Source: Microbacterium sp. MAH-37
GTDB lineage: Bacteria; Actinomycetota; Actinomycetes; Actinomycetales; Microbacteriaceae
NCBI RefSeq assembly: GCF_009758255.1
Contig: NZ_WSEN01000007.1
Span: forward strand, 265,312 to 329,311
Length of the DNA stretch: 64,000 bases
Direction: 5' to 3'
The notes beneath the pieces are model-generated. The model was not told the origin of the DNA. It made no database searches and worked only from the letters and a program-made list of their open reading frames with translations. Position numbers and translations under genes: made by a program. Below are positions 46,759 through 56,405 of this stretch, in pieces. Each line of letters opens with the position of its first letter. Position 1 is the first letter of the stretch.

Positions 46759-47385
46759 TTACATGTTTTGAGTGAACTCTGACACCGTGCGCTCCGAGAG
46801 GGTTCGCGCCTCGTCTGTGGATGGTCCTGGTTCGTCCACGAACACCGCTCCGCGGTAGTACTGCAGCTCCCGGATCGACTCCAGAATGTCGGCGAGAGCA
46901 CGGTGCCCGCCGTCCTTCGCAGGTGCGTTGAAGAACACCCGGGGGTACCAGCGCCGGGACAGCTCCTTGATGCTCGACACGTCGACGTTGCGGTAGTGCA
47001 GGTACTGGTCGAGCTCTGGCATGTACTTCGCGAGGAACATGCGGTCGGTGCCGATCGTGTTGCCGGCGAGCGGTGCCTTGCGCTCCTGTGGCACGAAGCG
47101 GCGGATGTAGGCGAGAGTCTGCTCGGTCGCCTCGGCGAGGGAGACGCCCCGGGGGATCTCCTCGATGAGACCGGAGGTGCGGTGCATCTCGGTCACGAAG
47201 TCGTTCATGTGCTCGAGCGCAGCGTCGCTGGGCCTGATCACGATGCTGAATCCGGGGTCGAGGGGCTTCAGAGTGAAATCCGTGACGACGACGGCGATCT
47301 CGACGAGCTCATCGACCGCGAGGTCGAGTCCGGTCATCTCGCAGTCGATCCAGACGAGCCGGTCGTTCTCAGACGCAGAAACCAT
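46759..47385 (-). CDS. orn: Oligoribonuclease
   Basis: 208 aa. DEDDh 3'-5' exonuclease that degrades 2-5 nt RNAs and pGpG. Exo I is VWIDCEMTGLD, Exo II GNTIGTDRMFL, and Exo III HRALADILESI. ATG 47385 is chosen because TAGGAT ends seven bases before it; another ATG three codons earlier overlaps the hexamer. Flanked by two tRNA genes on the same strand. The C-terminal 25 residues go beyond E. coli Orn. Confidence 0.96.
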   Translation of the reverse strand: MVSASENDRLVWIDCEMTGLDLAVDELVEIAVVVTDFTLKPLDPGFSIVIRPSDAALEHMNDFVTEMHRTSGLIEEIPRGVSLAEATEQTLAYIRRFVPQERKAPLAGNTIGTDRMFLAKYMPELDQYLHYRNVDVSSIKELSRRWYPRVFFNAPAKDGGHRALADILESIRELQYYRGAVFVDEPGPSTDEARTLSERTVSEFTQNM

Positions 47386-47392
47386 GGTGTCC

Positions 47393-47398
47393 ATCCTA
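47393..47398 (-). promoter_or_regulatory. -10 element, leaderless orn
   Basis: TAGGAT seven bases before ATG 47385, in the short gap after tRNA-Arg. Confidence 0.55.
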
Positions 47399-47422
47399 AT
47401 GACGGGTACGGACACCGCTATT

Positions 47423-47497
47423 TGGCCCCCCAGGCACGATTCGAACGTGCGACCGGCGACTTAGAAGATCGATGCTCTTCCGCTGAGCTACTGGGGG
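47423..47497 (-). tRNA. tRNA-Arg (TCT)
   Basis: Minus-strand acceptor CCCCCAG pairs with CTGGGGG. D arm AGCTCAGCGGAAGAGC, anticodon loop CTTCTAA gives UCU (reads AGA), T arm CACGTTCGAATCGTG. CCA is encoded. I see no terminator before orn 38 nt later. Confidence 0.96.
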
Positions 47498-47519
47498 TAG
47501 ACCTCTAGCGTACCCGGAC

Positions 47520-47999
47520 TCAGCGGTCCGAATCATCGTGGCGTCGGGCCGCGCGCCATTCACGGTTGTACTGCGCGCGGCGTTCCCGGCAGGGATGGCA
47601 GTCGCATCCCCTCCGGCCCTTCGCGCCCCCGCCGTGGGGAACCGGCCGGCGTGGCGGTACGGTCACGATGATGGCAGGGACCTCGCGCCCCTCAGCGAGC
47701 ATGTGCTTTCGGTGGTCCCCGCGCGCAGCCGTGCGACGACGATGGCAGTTCGCGCAGACGACCTCGCATTTCGCGATCTCCTGTTCGATGCTCTTCCACG
47801 ACCGTGTCGATGCACCGACCGCGCGCGTGATCTCGAATCGCTTCTCGAACTCGGGCAGATGATCGAAATCGAGGACGACCGGATCGGGCTCACCGCAATC
47901 ACTGCATGGGTGAACGGCGAGGTAGGCGATCATCCGCTCGAAGTTGCAATGGCGATGGGCGGCCTGCACCTGCCGAAGACGTTCGCCGCTGCTCGGCAT
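47520..47999 (-). CDS. HNH-endonuclease-like protein
   Basis: 159 aa. Residues 30-80 carry CSDCGEPDPVVLDFDHL and KCEVVCANCHRRRT, an HNH/treble-clef zinc site with two CxxC pairs and the DFDH core. A second Cys cluster near the end, GCDCHPCRERRAQYNREWR, resembles a small DNA-binding add-on. ATG 47999 lies five bases after the previous gene's stop with no good ribosome site, so coupling is likely. It lies 22 bp upstream of tRNA-Arg. Could be a stand-alone nuclease; no partner genes seen. Confidence 0.72.
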   Translation of the reverse strand: MPSSGERLRQVQAAHRHCNFERMIAYLAVHPCSDCGEPDPVVLDFDHLPEFEKRFEITRAVGASTRSWKSIEQEIAKCEVVCANCHRRRTAARGDHRKHMLAEGREVPAIIVTVPPRRPVPHGGGAKGRRGCDCHPCRERRAQYNREWRAARRHDDSDR

Positions 48000-48004
48000 G
48001 AGAC

Positions 48005-48280
48005 TCAGAAGCGCAGAGCGGCCACGGCGTCGTCGGCGGCCCAGAACTCGCCGACCAGGCGGAAGGTGCCGGTGGCCGTATTCAGGCGTTCGGCGCGATA
48101 GCGGACGCCGAGAGGGTCGGCGACGATGCGGAGATGACCGCGGATGGCACCCCGCTCGTCGATCACGCGCCAGAGCTGGTCTCCGGCACGCTGAAGCGTC
48201 TCGCGCCCGGGTCTGATCGCGGGCGCGGTCCAGGGCAGGGCGAGTGCGGGTGTTCCGGTGGGGTGTTCGGCGGTGATCAT
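48005..48280 (-). CDS. Small conserved protein of unknown function
   Basis: 91 aa, soluble, no membrane segment. The sequence TLQRAGDQLWRVIDERGAIRG and GVRYRAERLNTATGTFRLVG suggests a small beta-rich fold. ATG 48280 follows AGAGGAG by eight bases. The next gene downstream is the HNH protein. I do not recognise the family. Confidence 0.62.
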   Translation of the reverse strand: MITAEHPTGTPALALPWTAPAIRPGRETLQRAGDQLWRVIDERGAIRGHLRIVADPLGVRYRAERLNTATGTFRLVGEFWAADDAVAALRF

Positions 48281-48362
48281 GATGTCGTCTCCTCTCACCT
48301 TCGAAGATAGGGACGGCCTCCGACATCGCCTCGGCGGATGTGCGACGGGATCGCGTGATCCC

Positions 48363-48368
48363 TACACT
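48363..48368 (+). promoter_or_regulatory. -10 element, leaderless lysE-like gene
   Basis: TACACT followed by GTGCTG and the GTG at 48375, a six-base gap. Confidence 0.6.
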
Positions 48369-48374
48369 GTGCTG

Positions 48375-49001
48375 GTGGCGTGGACGACCTGGCTCTCTCT
48401 GCTGGTCGCGTGCGTCGTGATCAGCTTCACGCCGGGCGCCGGTGCGATCAACACCATGACCAATGCGCTGAATCAGGGGTGGCGCCGCTCGCTCTGGGGT
48501 GTGGCGGGGCAGCAGGCGGCGCTGATCGTGCACGTCGTGATCGTCGCAGCGGGTGTCGGACTGCTGGTCGCCAGGTCACCGTTCCTGTTCGAGACGATCC
48601 GCTATCTCGGTGCCGCCTACCTGGTGTTCCTTGGAGTGCGGCTGATGCTCACCAAGCCGAAGGCGGGGGAGGACGGCATCGTCGCGCCGGTGTCCCGCGA
48701 GGGCGGCTGGTCGATGTTCCGCCGGGGCTTCTGGGTGAACCTGCTGAATCCCAAGGCGATCGTCTTCTTCATCGCCTTCGTCCCGCAGTTCATCCGCCTG
48801 GACCAGGACCCGCTGCCGCAGTATCTGATCCTGATCACGACGGTTATGATCGTCGACGTCCTCGTGATGTGGTTCTTCTTCGCCGCGGCCGCGAAGTCGT
48901 TCCGGCGCTTCACCGCGAGCCTGCGCGGCCAGCGGGTGCTGAACCTCGTGTTCGGGGCGCTCTTCATCGGCGTCGCCGCCCTGCTCCTGTTCGTGCACTG
49001 A
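48375..49001 (+). CDS. LysE/RhtB-family amino-acid exporter
   Basis: 208 aa, six membrane segments. The N-terminal FTPGAGAINTMTNALNQGWR is the RhtB-type signature (xPGPxxxxxxxxxxxxG), and FWVNLLNPKAIVFFIAFVPQF is the second conserved loop. Exports amino acids or homoserine lactones in studied members; substrate here unknown. GTG 48375 is fixed by the upstream -10. Confidence 0.92.
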   Translation: MAWTTWLSLLVACVVISFTPGAGAINTMTNALNQGWRRSLWGVAGQQAALIVHVVIVAAGVGLLVARSPFLFETIRYLGAAYLVFLGVRLMLTKPKAGEDGIVAPVSREGGWSMFRRGFWVNLLNPKAIVFFIAFVPQFIRLDQDPLPQYLILITTVMIVDVLVMWFFFAAAAKSFRRFTASLRGQRVLNLVFGALFIGVAALLLFVH

Positions 49002-49142
49002 CCTCCGGCTCCACTCGTCCTGCACATCCCGCCGATCCCGCGGACTCTGCACAGTCACGGGTTTTCCGGCATCCGGCTCGGGGCGCCGCGGTGCACGCTG
49101 GTGCGATCCGGGCAGCGACCCGGGCTCACGAAGGAGAACGAC

Positions 49143-49673
49143 ATGTCCGACACAGTGACGATCCTGGGCAACGTGGCCAGCGATCCGCTGCGCAACACGA
49201 CGAACCGCGGCGACGCCGTGATCAGGTTCCGCCTGGCGTCCCCGAACCGCTGGCTCGACCGCAGCACCGGTGTCTGGAACGAGGGGGAGACCAACTGGTA
49301 CGACGTCTCGGCATTCCGGCAGCTCGCAGAGAACGTGAGGTCCTCGCTGCACAGCGGCGATCCGGTCATCGTCACCGGGCGGCTCAAGGTGCGCAAGTGG
49401 GAGGCCAACGGCAAGTCCGGCACCTCGGTCGAGATCGAGGCGGACGCGATCGGGCACAACCTGAAGCACGGCGCCAGCGCGTTTGTCAAGCCGCACCGCG
49501 CGCCGGCGCCGGAGGCCGGGGATCGCTTCGCGCCACCCTCTGACGAGGATGCGCCGGATGCCGCCGACGCGGCGGCCGCATGGTCAGTGCCGGCCGACGA
49601 TGCGAGCGAGGACGGCAGCGAGGACTCGACCGAGGAGACGACGGCGTCGCACGCCGAGCTCCTCCCGACGTGA
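49143..49673 (+). CDS. Single-stranded DNA-binding protein, tail lacking the usual tip
   Basis: 176 aa. The OB fold runs from SDTVTILGNVASDPLRN to residue 112, with WYDVSAFRQLAENV typical of SSB. The C-terminal 60 residues are acidic (EDGSEDSTEETTASH) but end in AELLPT rather than the DDIPF-type tip that recruits partner proteins. This suggests a second SSB paralog rather than the main one. AAGGAG lies before the ATG. Ends at a strong terminator. Confidence 0.9.
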   Translation: MSDTVTILGNVASDPLRNTTNRGDAVIRFRLASPNRWLDRSTGVWNEGETNWYDVSAFRQLAENVRSSLHSGDPVIVTGRLKVRKWEANGKSGTSVEIEADAIGHNLKHGASAFVKPHRAPAPEAGDRFAPPSDEDAPDAADAAAAWSVPADDASEDGSEDSTEETTASHAELLPT

Positions 49674-49705
49674 TCCGCGCCGACACGATCCCCGCGGCTG
49701 AAGCC

Positions 49706-49738
49706 GGGCGCCTCCGGGACCCGAACCCGGAGGCGCCC
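49706..49738 (+). terminator. Rho-independent terminator after the SSB gene
   Basis: GGGCGCCTCCGGG (49706-49718) with CCCGGAGGCGCCC (49726-49738), 13 perfect pairs and loop ACCCGAA, followed by CCTCCT. Confidence 0.78.
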
Positions 49739-49743
49739 CCTCC

Positions 49744-49749
49744 TAGAAT
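49744..49749 (+). promoter_or_regulatory. -10 element, leaderless lipoprotein gene
   Basis: TAGAAT six bases before the GTG at 49756, just past the SSB terminator. Confidence 0.6.
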
Positions 49750-49755
49750 CAGAGG

Positions 49756-50259
49756 GTGCTTCGTGGACCGTCCGCCGTCCCGCGTCGTGGCGCACCCGTC
49801 GCGGTGCTGCTCGCCGGGATGCTCGTCATGACGGCCTGTACGCCCGCGACGTCGTCGGATCCGACGCAGCCTGCGACCGCAACATCTCAGGCGAAGCCGT
49901 CGCCGCAGCCGACAGCCACGTCTCCCGAACTGCATGCCGAAGGCACGGCCGCCGACAACCTCCCGCTGTTCACCGAGATCACCAGCCGCGTCTGGTCCAC
50001 CGAGAAGCGGGCCGAGGGGCGCGCATACATCGATGCGCTCGTCGCCGCGGGGTTCCCGCGCGAGCGGATGCAGGTCACCGAGGACGAAACCACGGTCGGC
50101 AATCCGGTCGAGAGCCTGCAGTTCTCGGTGGCGTGGGGCGATGCGGAGTGCCTGGTCGGCCAGGTCGGGCCGTCTACGGGCGAGCCCGTCACCGCGGTCC
50201 TGCCACAGCTTTCGGAGGGGCGCTGCCTCGTCGGCACGACGAGGTCGATCGACTGGTGA
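49756..50259 (+). CDS. Lipoprotein, DUF6993-like
   Basis: 167 aa. Signal peptide with lipobox VMTAC (Cys 28), then a Pro/Thr/Ser spacer and a compact domain with two cysteines (DAECLVGQ and EGRCLVGT), probably a disulfide. It resembles the DUF6993 proteins of Microbacteriaceae. Anchored outside the membrane. Function unknown. Confidence 0.78.
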   Translation: MLRGPSAVPRRGAPVAVLLAGMLVMTACTPATSSDPTQPATATSQAKPSPQPTATSPELHAEGTAADNLPLFTEITSRVWSTEKRAEGRAYIDALVAAGFPRERMQVTEDETTVGNPVESLQFSVAWGDAECLVGQVGPSTGEPVTAVLPQLSEGRCLVGTTRSIDW

Positions 50260-50382
50260 ACCCGCCCGGCCGCGGGCCGGGCTCGCGCGACAGCGAAGGC
50301 CGGTAGGCTGGTGTGTCGGTGTGCGTCGGCACCGCAGACGCACATCCCACATGCACACCCGCCGAAAGTAAGGGGCTCCTCC

Positions 50383-52062
<1,680 letters not shown>

Positions 52063-52075
52063 TCCCCACGCCCCA

Positions 52076-52104
52076 CTCCGGACATCGCTTCGCGCTGTCC
52101 GGAG
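52076..52104 (+). terminator. Hairpin after ettA
   Basis: CTCCGGACA (52076-52084) pairs with TGTCCGGAG (52096-52104) around an 11-nt loop. No T-run, so termination may be partial, letting transcription reach the thioesterase gene. Confidence 0.5.
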
Positions 52105-52160
52105 CCTCCGGGGCGCGGGGCCCCTGTCGAGGCCGGCGCATCCGGCAGAAGGAGACGATC

Positions 52161-52634
52161 CTGACTGAGCACCTGCACCTCCCCGTGCACCTGCGCTGGG
52201 GAGACCTCGACGCCTACAACCACGTCAACAACACCTCGATGCTGAAGCTGCTCGAGGAGGCGCGGGTGCGCGCGTTCTGGGTCCCCGGCGACGGCGAGGA
52301 CGCCCCGCCGACCGCGATCCTCGATCCCGGCATCAGTCAGGGCATGCTCACGCTCGTGGCGAGGCAGGAGATCGAGTACGTCGCGCCGGTGCCCTATCAG
52401 CGGCATCCGCTCGACGTGGAGATGTGGTTCGGCAAGATCGGCGGCTCCAGCATGGAGGTCTGCTACGAGGTGTACAGCCCGATCGCGGCGGCCGGGCGCA
52501 CGCTCTACGCGCGCTCGACGGCCGTGATCGTGCTGGTGGACGCGGCGAGCGGCCGCCCCACCCGCATCACGCAGGAGATGCGCGAGGCGTGGGGCCCGTA
52601 CGTCGACGAGCCGATCCGCTACGCGCACCGCTGA
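52161..52634 (+). CDS. Hot-dog fold acyl-CoA thioesterase (4HBT type), probable CTG start
   Basis: 157 aa. RWGDLDAYNHVNNTSMLKLL carries the catalytic Asp and the NHVNN signature of the 4-hydroxybenzoyl-CoA thioesterase family; ARQEIEYVAPVPYQRHPLDV is the next strand pair. Homology begins right at TEHLHLPVHLRWGD. No ATG, GTG or TTG lies in frame near it; AAGGAG (52149-52154) is six bases before CTG 52161 (or three before ATC 52158). Longer in-frame starts would overlap ettA by about 115 bp. Confidence 0.87.
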   Translation: MTEHLHLPVHLRWGDLDAYNHVNNTSMLKLLEEARVRAFWVPGDGEDAPPTAILDPGISQGMLTLVARQEIEYVAPVPYQRHPLDVEMWFGKIGGSSMEVCYEVYSPIAAAGRTLYARSTAVIVLVDAASGRPTRITQEMREAWGPYVDEPIRYAHR

Positions 52635-52662
52635 CGCCGGCCCTTCGGCCGGGCGGCGTCAG
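52631..52662. terminator. Bidirectional terminator holding both stop codons
   Basis: CTGACGCC-GGCC (52631-52642) pairs with GGCC...GGCGTCAG (52647-52662), with a small bulge. The left arm contains the TGA of the thioesterase gene and the right arm the complement of the tesB TGA. Confidence 0.75.
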
Positions 52663-53534
52663 TCGCCGGACGGCACCCGGATCATGATCTCCTGGGCGAC
52701 GCTGGCCACCAGCATGCCTTCCCTGGTGTAGATCCGACCGGCGGCGAGACCGCGTCCTCCACGGGCGTTCGGCGACTCCTGAACGTAGAGCAGCCATTCG
52801 TCGACCCTGGCCGGCCGGTGCCACCACATCGCGTGGTCCAGGCTCGCGACCTTCAGGCCGTGCTCGGCCCAGGACAGGCCGTGTGCGCGCAGAATCGACT
52901 CCTGGATGGACATGTCGCTGAGGTAGGCGAGCGAGGCGCGGTGCAGGCTCGGCGCGTCGGGCAGAGGGGCGCGCATCCGCATCCAGACCGCCTGCGCAGC
53001 CACACGCTCGGCTCCCGCCTCGACGTAGATCGGCCCGTCGACGTGACGCATGTCCACGGGACGGTCGGTGAGCATGCGCTGCGACAGCGGGTGGTTGCCG
53101 GGGGACAGCGCCTCGTCGTTAGCGAGGCCGTCTGGGGCCGGAATGCCGTCGGGCATCGGCGCCGCGTGCTCGAGGCCCGGACCGTCATCCTGGAACGACG
53201 CGATCATCGAGAAGATCGGCACGCCGTTCTGGTACGCCTGGGCGCGCCGGGTGGAGAACGAACGGCCGTCGTGGATGCGGTCCACCGCGATCGTGATGCC
53301 CTTGGCAGCGTCTCCCGGCCGCAGGAAGTAGCCGTGCATCGAGTGCAGGATCCTGCCCTCTGCGACGGTGCGCTCGGCGGCGATCACGGACTGGGCGAGA
53401 ACCTGCCCGCCGTAGATCCGGCCGGTCGGCATGGGATGCGAGATGCCGGTGAAGATGTCCTCGGTCGTCCGTGCACCCGACACGTCCAGAGCGAGCACCC
53501 GCAGCAATCCGTCGACCGTCTCCTGCGCGTCCAT
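52659..53534 (-). CDS. tesB: Acyl-CoA thioesterase II
   Basis: 291 aa, double hot-dog TesB. Hydrolyses medium/long acyl-CoA. RIYGGQVLAQSVIAAERTV and LHSMHGYFLRPGD belong to the first hot-dog; the second has SLDHAMWWHRPARVDEWLLY with the catalytic Asp and LYVQESPNARGGRGLAAGRI. ATG 53534 with an AAGGCAGG ribosome site; a GTG at 53558 is possible. Convergent with the other thioesterase. Confidence 0.93.
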   Translation of the reverse strand: MDAQETVDGLLRVLALDVSGARTTEDIFTGISHPMPTGRIYGGQVLAQSVIAAERTVAEGRILHSMHGYFLRPGDAAKGITIAVDRIHDGRSFSTRRAQAYQNGVPIFSMIASFQDDGPGLEHAAPMPDGIPAPDGLANDEALSPGNHPLSQRMLTDRPVDMRHVDGPIYVEAGAERVAAQAVWMRMRAPLPDAPSLHRASLAYLSDMSIQESILRAHGLSWAEHGLKVASLDHAMWWHRPARVDEWLLYVQESPNARGGRGLAAGRIYTREGMLVASVAQEIMIRVPSGD

Positions 53535-53587
53535 CGCCTGCCTTTCGTTCGATGACACCGGCCGGGTCGGCTCGGGGCACCGATGGA

Positions 53588-53593
53588 TAGTCT
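53588..53593 (+). promoter_or_regulatory. -10 element for the gene at 53601
   Basis: TAGTCT seven bases before the GTG at 53601. Confidence 0.5.
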
Positions 53594-53600
53594 AGATGTC

Positions 53601-54266
53601 GTGCCTCCTCGTCTCGTCCTCGCCGATGCCCACACCGCCCAGGACGTGCTGACCTTCCTCGGCCGCTCCCGGGCGATCTCCGACGACGGAGTGCGGCTGC
53701 AGGCCGCGAACGGCGTGCTCGCGCTCACCGCGGCAGCGCTGGCGCCACAGGGGCTCTTCGACCGCACGCCGACCGTGCTGGCCATGCGCATCGTGCACGC
53801 CGATCCGGAGCTCGAGTGCGATCTGGTCGTGGATGACCTGTCGGACACCGACGACGACCGGATGCTGCAGCTGCCACAGACCAGCCGCTCGCCCGCATGG
53901 GCGGGCGTCGCTCCGCCGCGCGGCGGCTGGCAGCCCGGTGGCGTGCTGGATGCCTCGACGATCGCGGAACGCTCCCAGTGGGGCATGTCCGCCGTGGCGC
54001 GTGGCGCGGGGACGCAGTCCGGCGAGGAGGTCGTGCGCAGCGTCCGTGCGTCCGTCTGGGGCGAACCGGACGAGGACCTGCTCGGGCTGCCGCGCGGAGT
54101 CGCGTTCGCCGCACAGGCGTTCGGCTTCCTCTCCGGCGCGGAGCAGGTGCCGGTGACCGTCTCGGGCCGCTGGACGCGCCTCGCGTTCCGCCGCGGTCAT
54201 GTGCTGAGTCGCGGTCCTGCGGCGACCGGCCTCACCGACGTGCGCGCCACCGGCACAGCCGGCTGA
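53601..54266 (+). CDS. Conserved actinobacterial protein of unknown function
   Basis: 221 aa from a GTG at 53601, starting MPPRLVLADAHTAQDVLTFL. No membrane segment or signal. Mixed alpha/beta sequence with PPRGGWQPGGVLDASTIAER, WGMSAVARGAG and VWGEPDEDLLGLPRGVAFA as the most conserved-looking parts. An in-frame ATG at 53583 is possible but contains the -10. The fold is not recognised. Confidence 0.72.
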   Translation: MPPRLVLADAHTAQDVLTFLGRSRAISDDGVRLQAANGVLALTAAALAPQGLFDRTPTVLAMRIVHADPELECDLVVDDLSDTDDDRMLQLPQTSRSPAWAGVAPPRGGWQPGGVLDASTIAERSQWGMSAVARGAGTQSGEEVVRSVRASVWGEPDEDLLGLPRGVAFAAQAFGFLSGAEQVPVTVSGRWTRLAFRRGHVLSRGPAATGLTDVRATGTAG

Positions 54267-54273
54267 CTCCCGT

Positions 54274-55938
54274 CTACTGCTGCCGCGCAGCCGCGCGGCC
54301 CGCCTGGCGCCCGGAGAACAGGCATCCGCCGAGGAATGTGCCCTCCAGCGCACGGTAGCCGTGCACGCCACCACCGCCGAAGCCGCTGGCCTCACCGGCC
54401 GCGTACAGGCCGCTGATCGGCTCACCGGAGGCATCCAGCGCCCGGCCGTCGAGGTCGGTCTGGATGCCGCCCAGCGACTTCCTGGTCAGGACGTGCAGCT
54501 TCACGGCGACCATCGGTCCCGCGGCAGGATCCTGCAGACGGTGCGGCGCCGCGGTGCGGATCAGCTTGTCGCCGCGGTACGCACGCATCGAGCGCAGCAT
54601 CCCGATCTGGGCGTCCTTGGTGAAGTCGTTCTCGATCTCGCGATCCCGGGCGGTCACCTCGCGGCGCACGCGATCGAGATCGAGAGCCTCGCCACCGGGC
54701 ATCGCCGCCATGCGTCCGAGCAGCGTCTCCAGGTCGTCCTCCACGATGAAGTCCGGCCCCTCGTCGAGGAACGCCTGCACGGGGCCGGTCGGCCCCTTGG
54801 CCAGCCGTGACTTCAGCAGCAGCTGAACGTCCTTGCCTGTGAGATCGGGGTTCTGCTCACTGCCGGAGAGAGCGAACTCCTTCTCGACGATCTTCAGCGA
54901 GGTGACGAACCAGGAATGGTCGTGGCCGGTCCTGCGCAGGTGAGCCAGCGTGCCGAGCGTGTCGAAGCCGGGGAACAGCGGCACGGGCAGCCGCGCGCCG
55001 GTGGCGTCAAGCCACAGTGACGAAGGACCGGGCAGGATGCGGATGCCGTGAGAGGGCCACACCGGATCCCAGTTGGTGATGCCCTCGACGTAGTGCCACA
55101 TCCGGTCTTCGTTGATGAGACGCGCACCGGCTGCGCGGGCGACCTCGTGCATCGAGCCGTCGACATAGGCGGGGACGCCGGTGAGCATGTGCTTTGGGGC
55201 GGTGCCGAGCCGTTCGGGCCAGACCTTGCGGACCAGGTCGTGGTTGCCGCCGATGCCGCCGGACGCCACGATCGTCGCCGCCGCGGTGATCTCGAAGCTC
55301 CCGACCACCTCGCGACTGCTCTCCTCGCCGCGGTCCGCGGGGCTGTCGGCTAGCACGTCGCCGTGGGCACCCGTGACGGCACCGTCGGTCGTCGTGAGCG
55401 CGCTGACACGATGCCGGGGGAGTACGGTGAGCCGGCCGGCCTTCTCCGCCTCGGACAGGGCGTCGACGAAGGGCGCGACGATCCCGGGCCCGGTGCCCCA
55501 GGTGATGTGGAAGCGAGGCACGGAGTTGCCGGGTCCTATCGCGCCGTAGCCGCCGCGTTCGGCCCAACCGACGACGGGGAAGAATCCGACGCCGCGCTCA
55601 CGCAACCAGGAGCGCTTCTCGCCGGCGGCGAACTGCAGGTACGCCTCGGCCCAGCGCCGCGGCCATTCATCCTCGGGACGATCGAAGCCGGCATTGCCGA
55701 ACCAGTCCTCCCGAGCGAGGTCGAGGGAATCGCGGATGCCCATCCTGCGCTGCTCGGGGGAGTCGACGAGGAACAGCCCGCCGAAGGACCACCAAGCCTG
55801 CCCGCCGAGGTTGGACCGCGGCTCCTGGTCGATGAGGGTGACGTGCCTGCCTGCGGCCACGGCCTCGGCCGCGGCGACGAGGCCGGACAGCCCCCAGCCG
55901 ATGACGAGCACGTCGGTCTCGTGGGTGCGGGGTGACAT
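54274..55938 (-). CDS. FAD-binding dehydrogenase (KstD/fumarate-reductase flavoprotein-like)
   Basis: 554 aa. Rossmann FAD site LVIGWGLSGLVAAAEAVAAG, second segment VTLIDQEPRSNLGGQAWWSFGG, and a C-terminal FAD motif GLYAAGEASGFGGGGVHGYR. The overall pattern fits the FAD-binding dehydrogenases annotated near 3-ketosteroid-delta1-dehydrogenases, but the steroid catalytic residues cannot be confirmed by eye. No signal peptide. Converges on the gene at 53601 with 7 bp between stops. Confidence 0.88.
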   Translation of the reverse strand: MSPRTHETDVLVIGWGLSGLVAAAEAVAAGRHVTLIDQEPRSNLGGQAWWSFGGLFLVDSPEQRRMGIRDSLDLAREDWFGNAGFDRPEDEWPRRWAEAYLQFAAGEKRSWLRERGVGFFPVVGWAERGGYGAIGPGNSVPRFHITWGTGPGIVAPFVDALSEAEKAGRLTVLPRHRVSALTTTDGAVTGAHGDVLADSPADRGEESSREVVGSFEITAAATIVASGGIGGNHDLVRKVWPERLGTAPKHMLTGVPAYVDGSMHEVARAAGARLINEDRMWHYVEGITNWDPVWPSHGIRILPGPSSLWLDATGARLPVPLFPGFDTLGTLAHLRRTGHDHSWFVTSLKIVEKEFALSGSEQNPDLTGKDVQLLLKSRLAKGPTGPVQAFLDEGPDFIVEDDLETLLGRMAAMPGGEALDLDRVRREVTARDREIENDFTKDAQIGMLRSMRAYRGDKLIRTAAPHRLQDPAAGPMVAVKLHVLTRKSLGGIQTDLDGRALDASGEPISGLYAAGEASGFGGGGVHGYRALEGTFLGGCLFSGRQAGRAAARQQ

Positions 55939-55973
55939 GGCGACTCCTTCGTCGTCGATGCGGATGGCGGATG

Positions 55974-56405
55974 CTACGAGGTCAGGCCCAGATCGGGGCG
56001 GATCTGCGCCTGCTGGGCAGGGCCGACGCCGGAGGGCTCGAAGGTGTTCACGAGCGAGTGGGCAGCGCGCTGCAGGTAGTCCCAGAACGTCGCATCGTGC
56101 AGCGGGGAGAGCTGGGCCTCGTCGAGCGCGGTGCGCATGTGCGTGAGCCAGCGGTCGCGGGCATCCGGATCGACGTGGAAGGGCACGTGCCGCATCCGCA
56201 GTCGCGGGTGACCGCGCTGCTCGCCGTAGGTGGACGGGCCTCCCCAGTACTGCTCGAGGAACATCCGCAGCCGGTCCTGTGCCGGCCCGAGGTCGTCCTC
56301 GGGGTACATCGGCCGCAGCACGGGGTCGAGCGCGACCTCGCGGTAGAAGACGCTCGCGATCTTCTCGAACGTCTCGTGTCCGCCGATCTCGTCGTAGAAC
56401 GTCAC
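55974..56405 (-). CDS. glbO: Truncated hemoglobin, group II (GlbO-like)
   Basis: 143 aa. [24 protein letters not shown] begins the 2-on-2 fold; the B10/CD region includes [19 protein letters not shown], then [22 protein letters not shown] with the proximal His, and the group II Trp at FWDYLQR. Binds O2/NO and may supply oxygen or detoxify NO. The GTG at 56405 overlaps the mscS stop, so the pair is an operon. Confidence 0.93.
   Translation of the reverse strand: MTFYDEIGGHETFEKIASVFYREVALDPVLRPMYPEDDLGPAQDRLRMFLEQYWGGPSTYGEQRGHPRLRMRHVPFHVDPDARDRWLTHMRTALDEAQLSPLHDATFWDYLQRAAHSLVNTFEPSGVGPAQQAQIRPDLGLTS

Noticed and set aside
47423..48280. Integrated element at tRNA-Arg
   Set aside because: No integrase, no att-like repeat and no change in gene style beyond the HNH gene; kept only as a weak finding.
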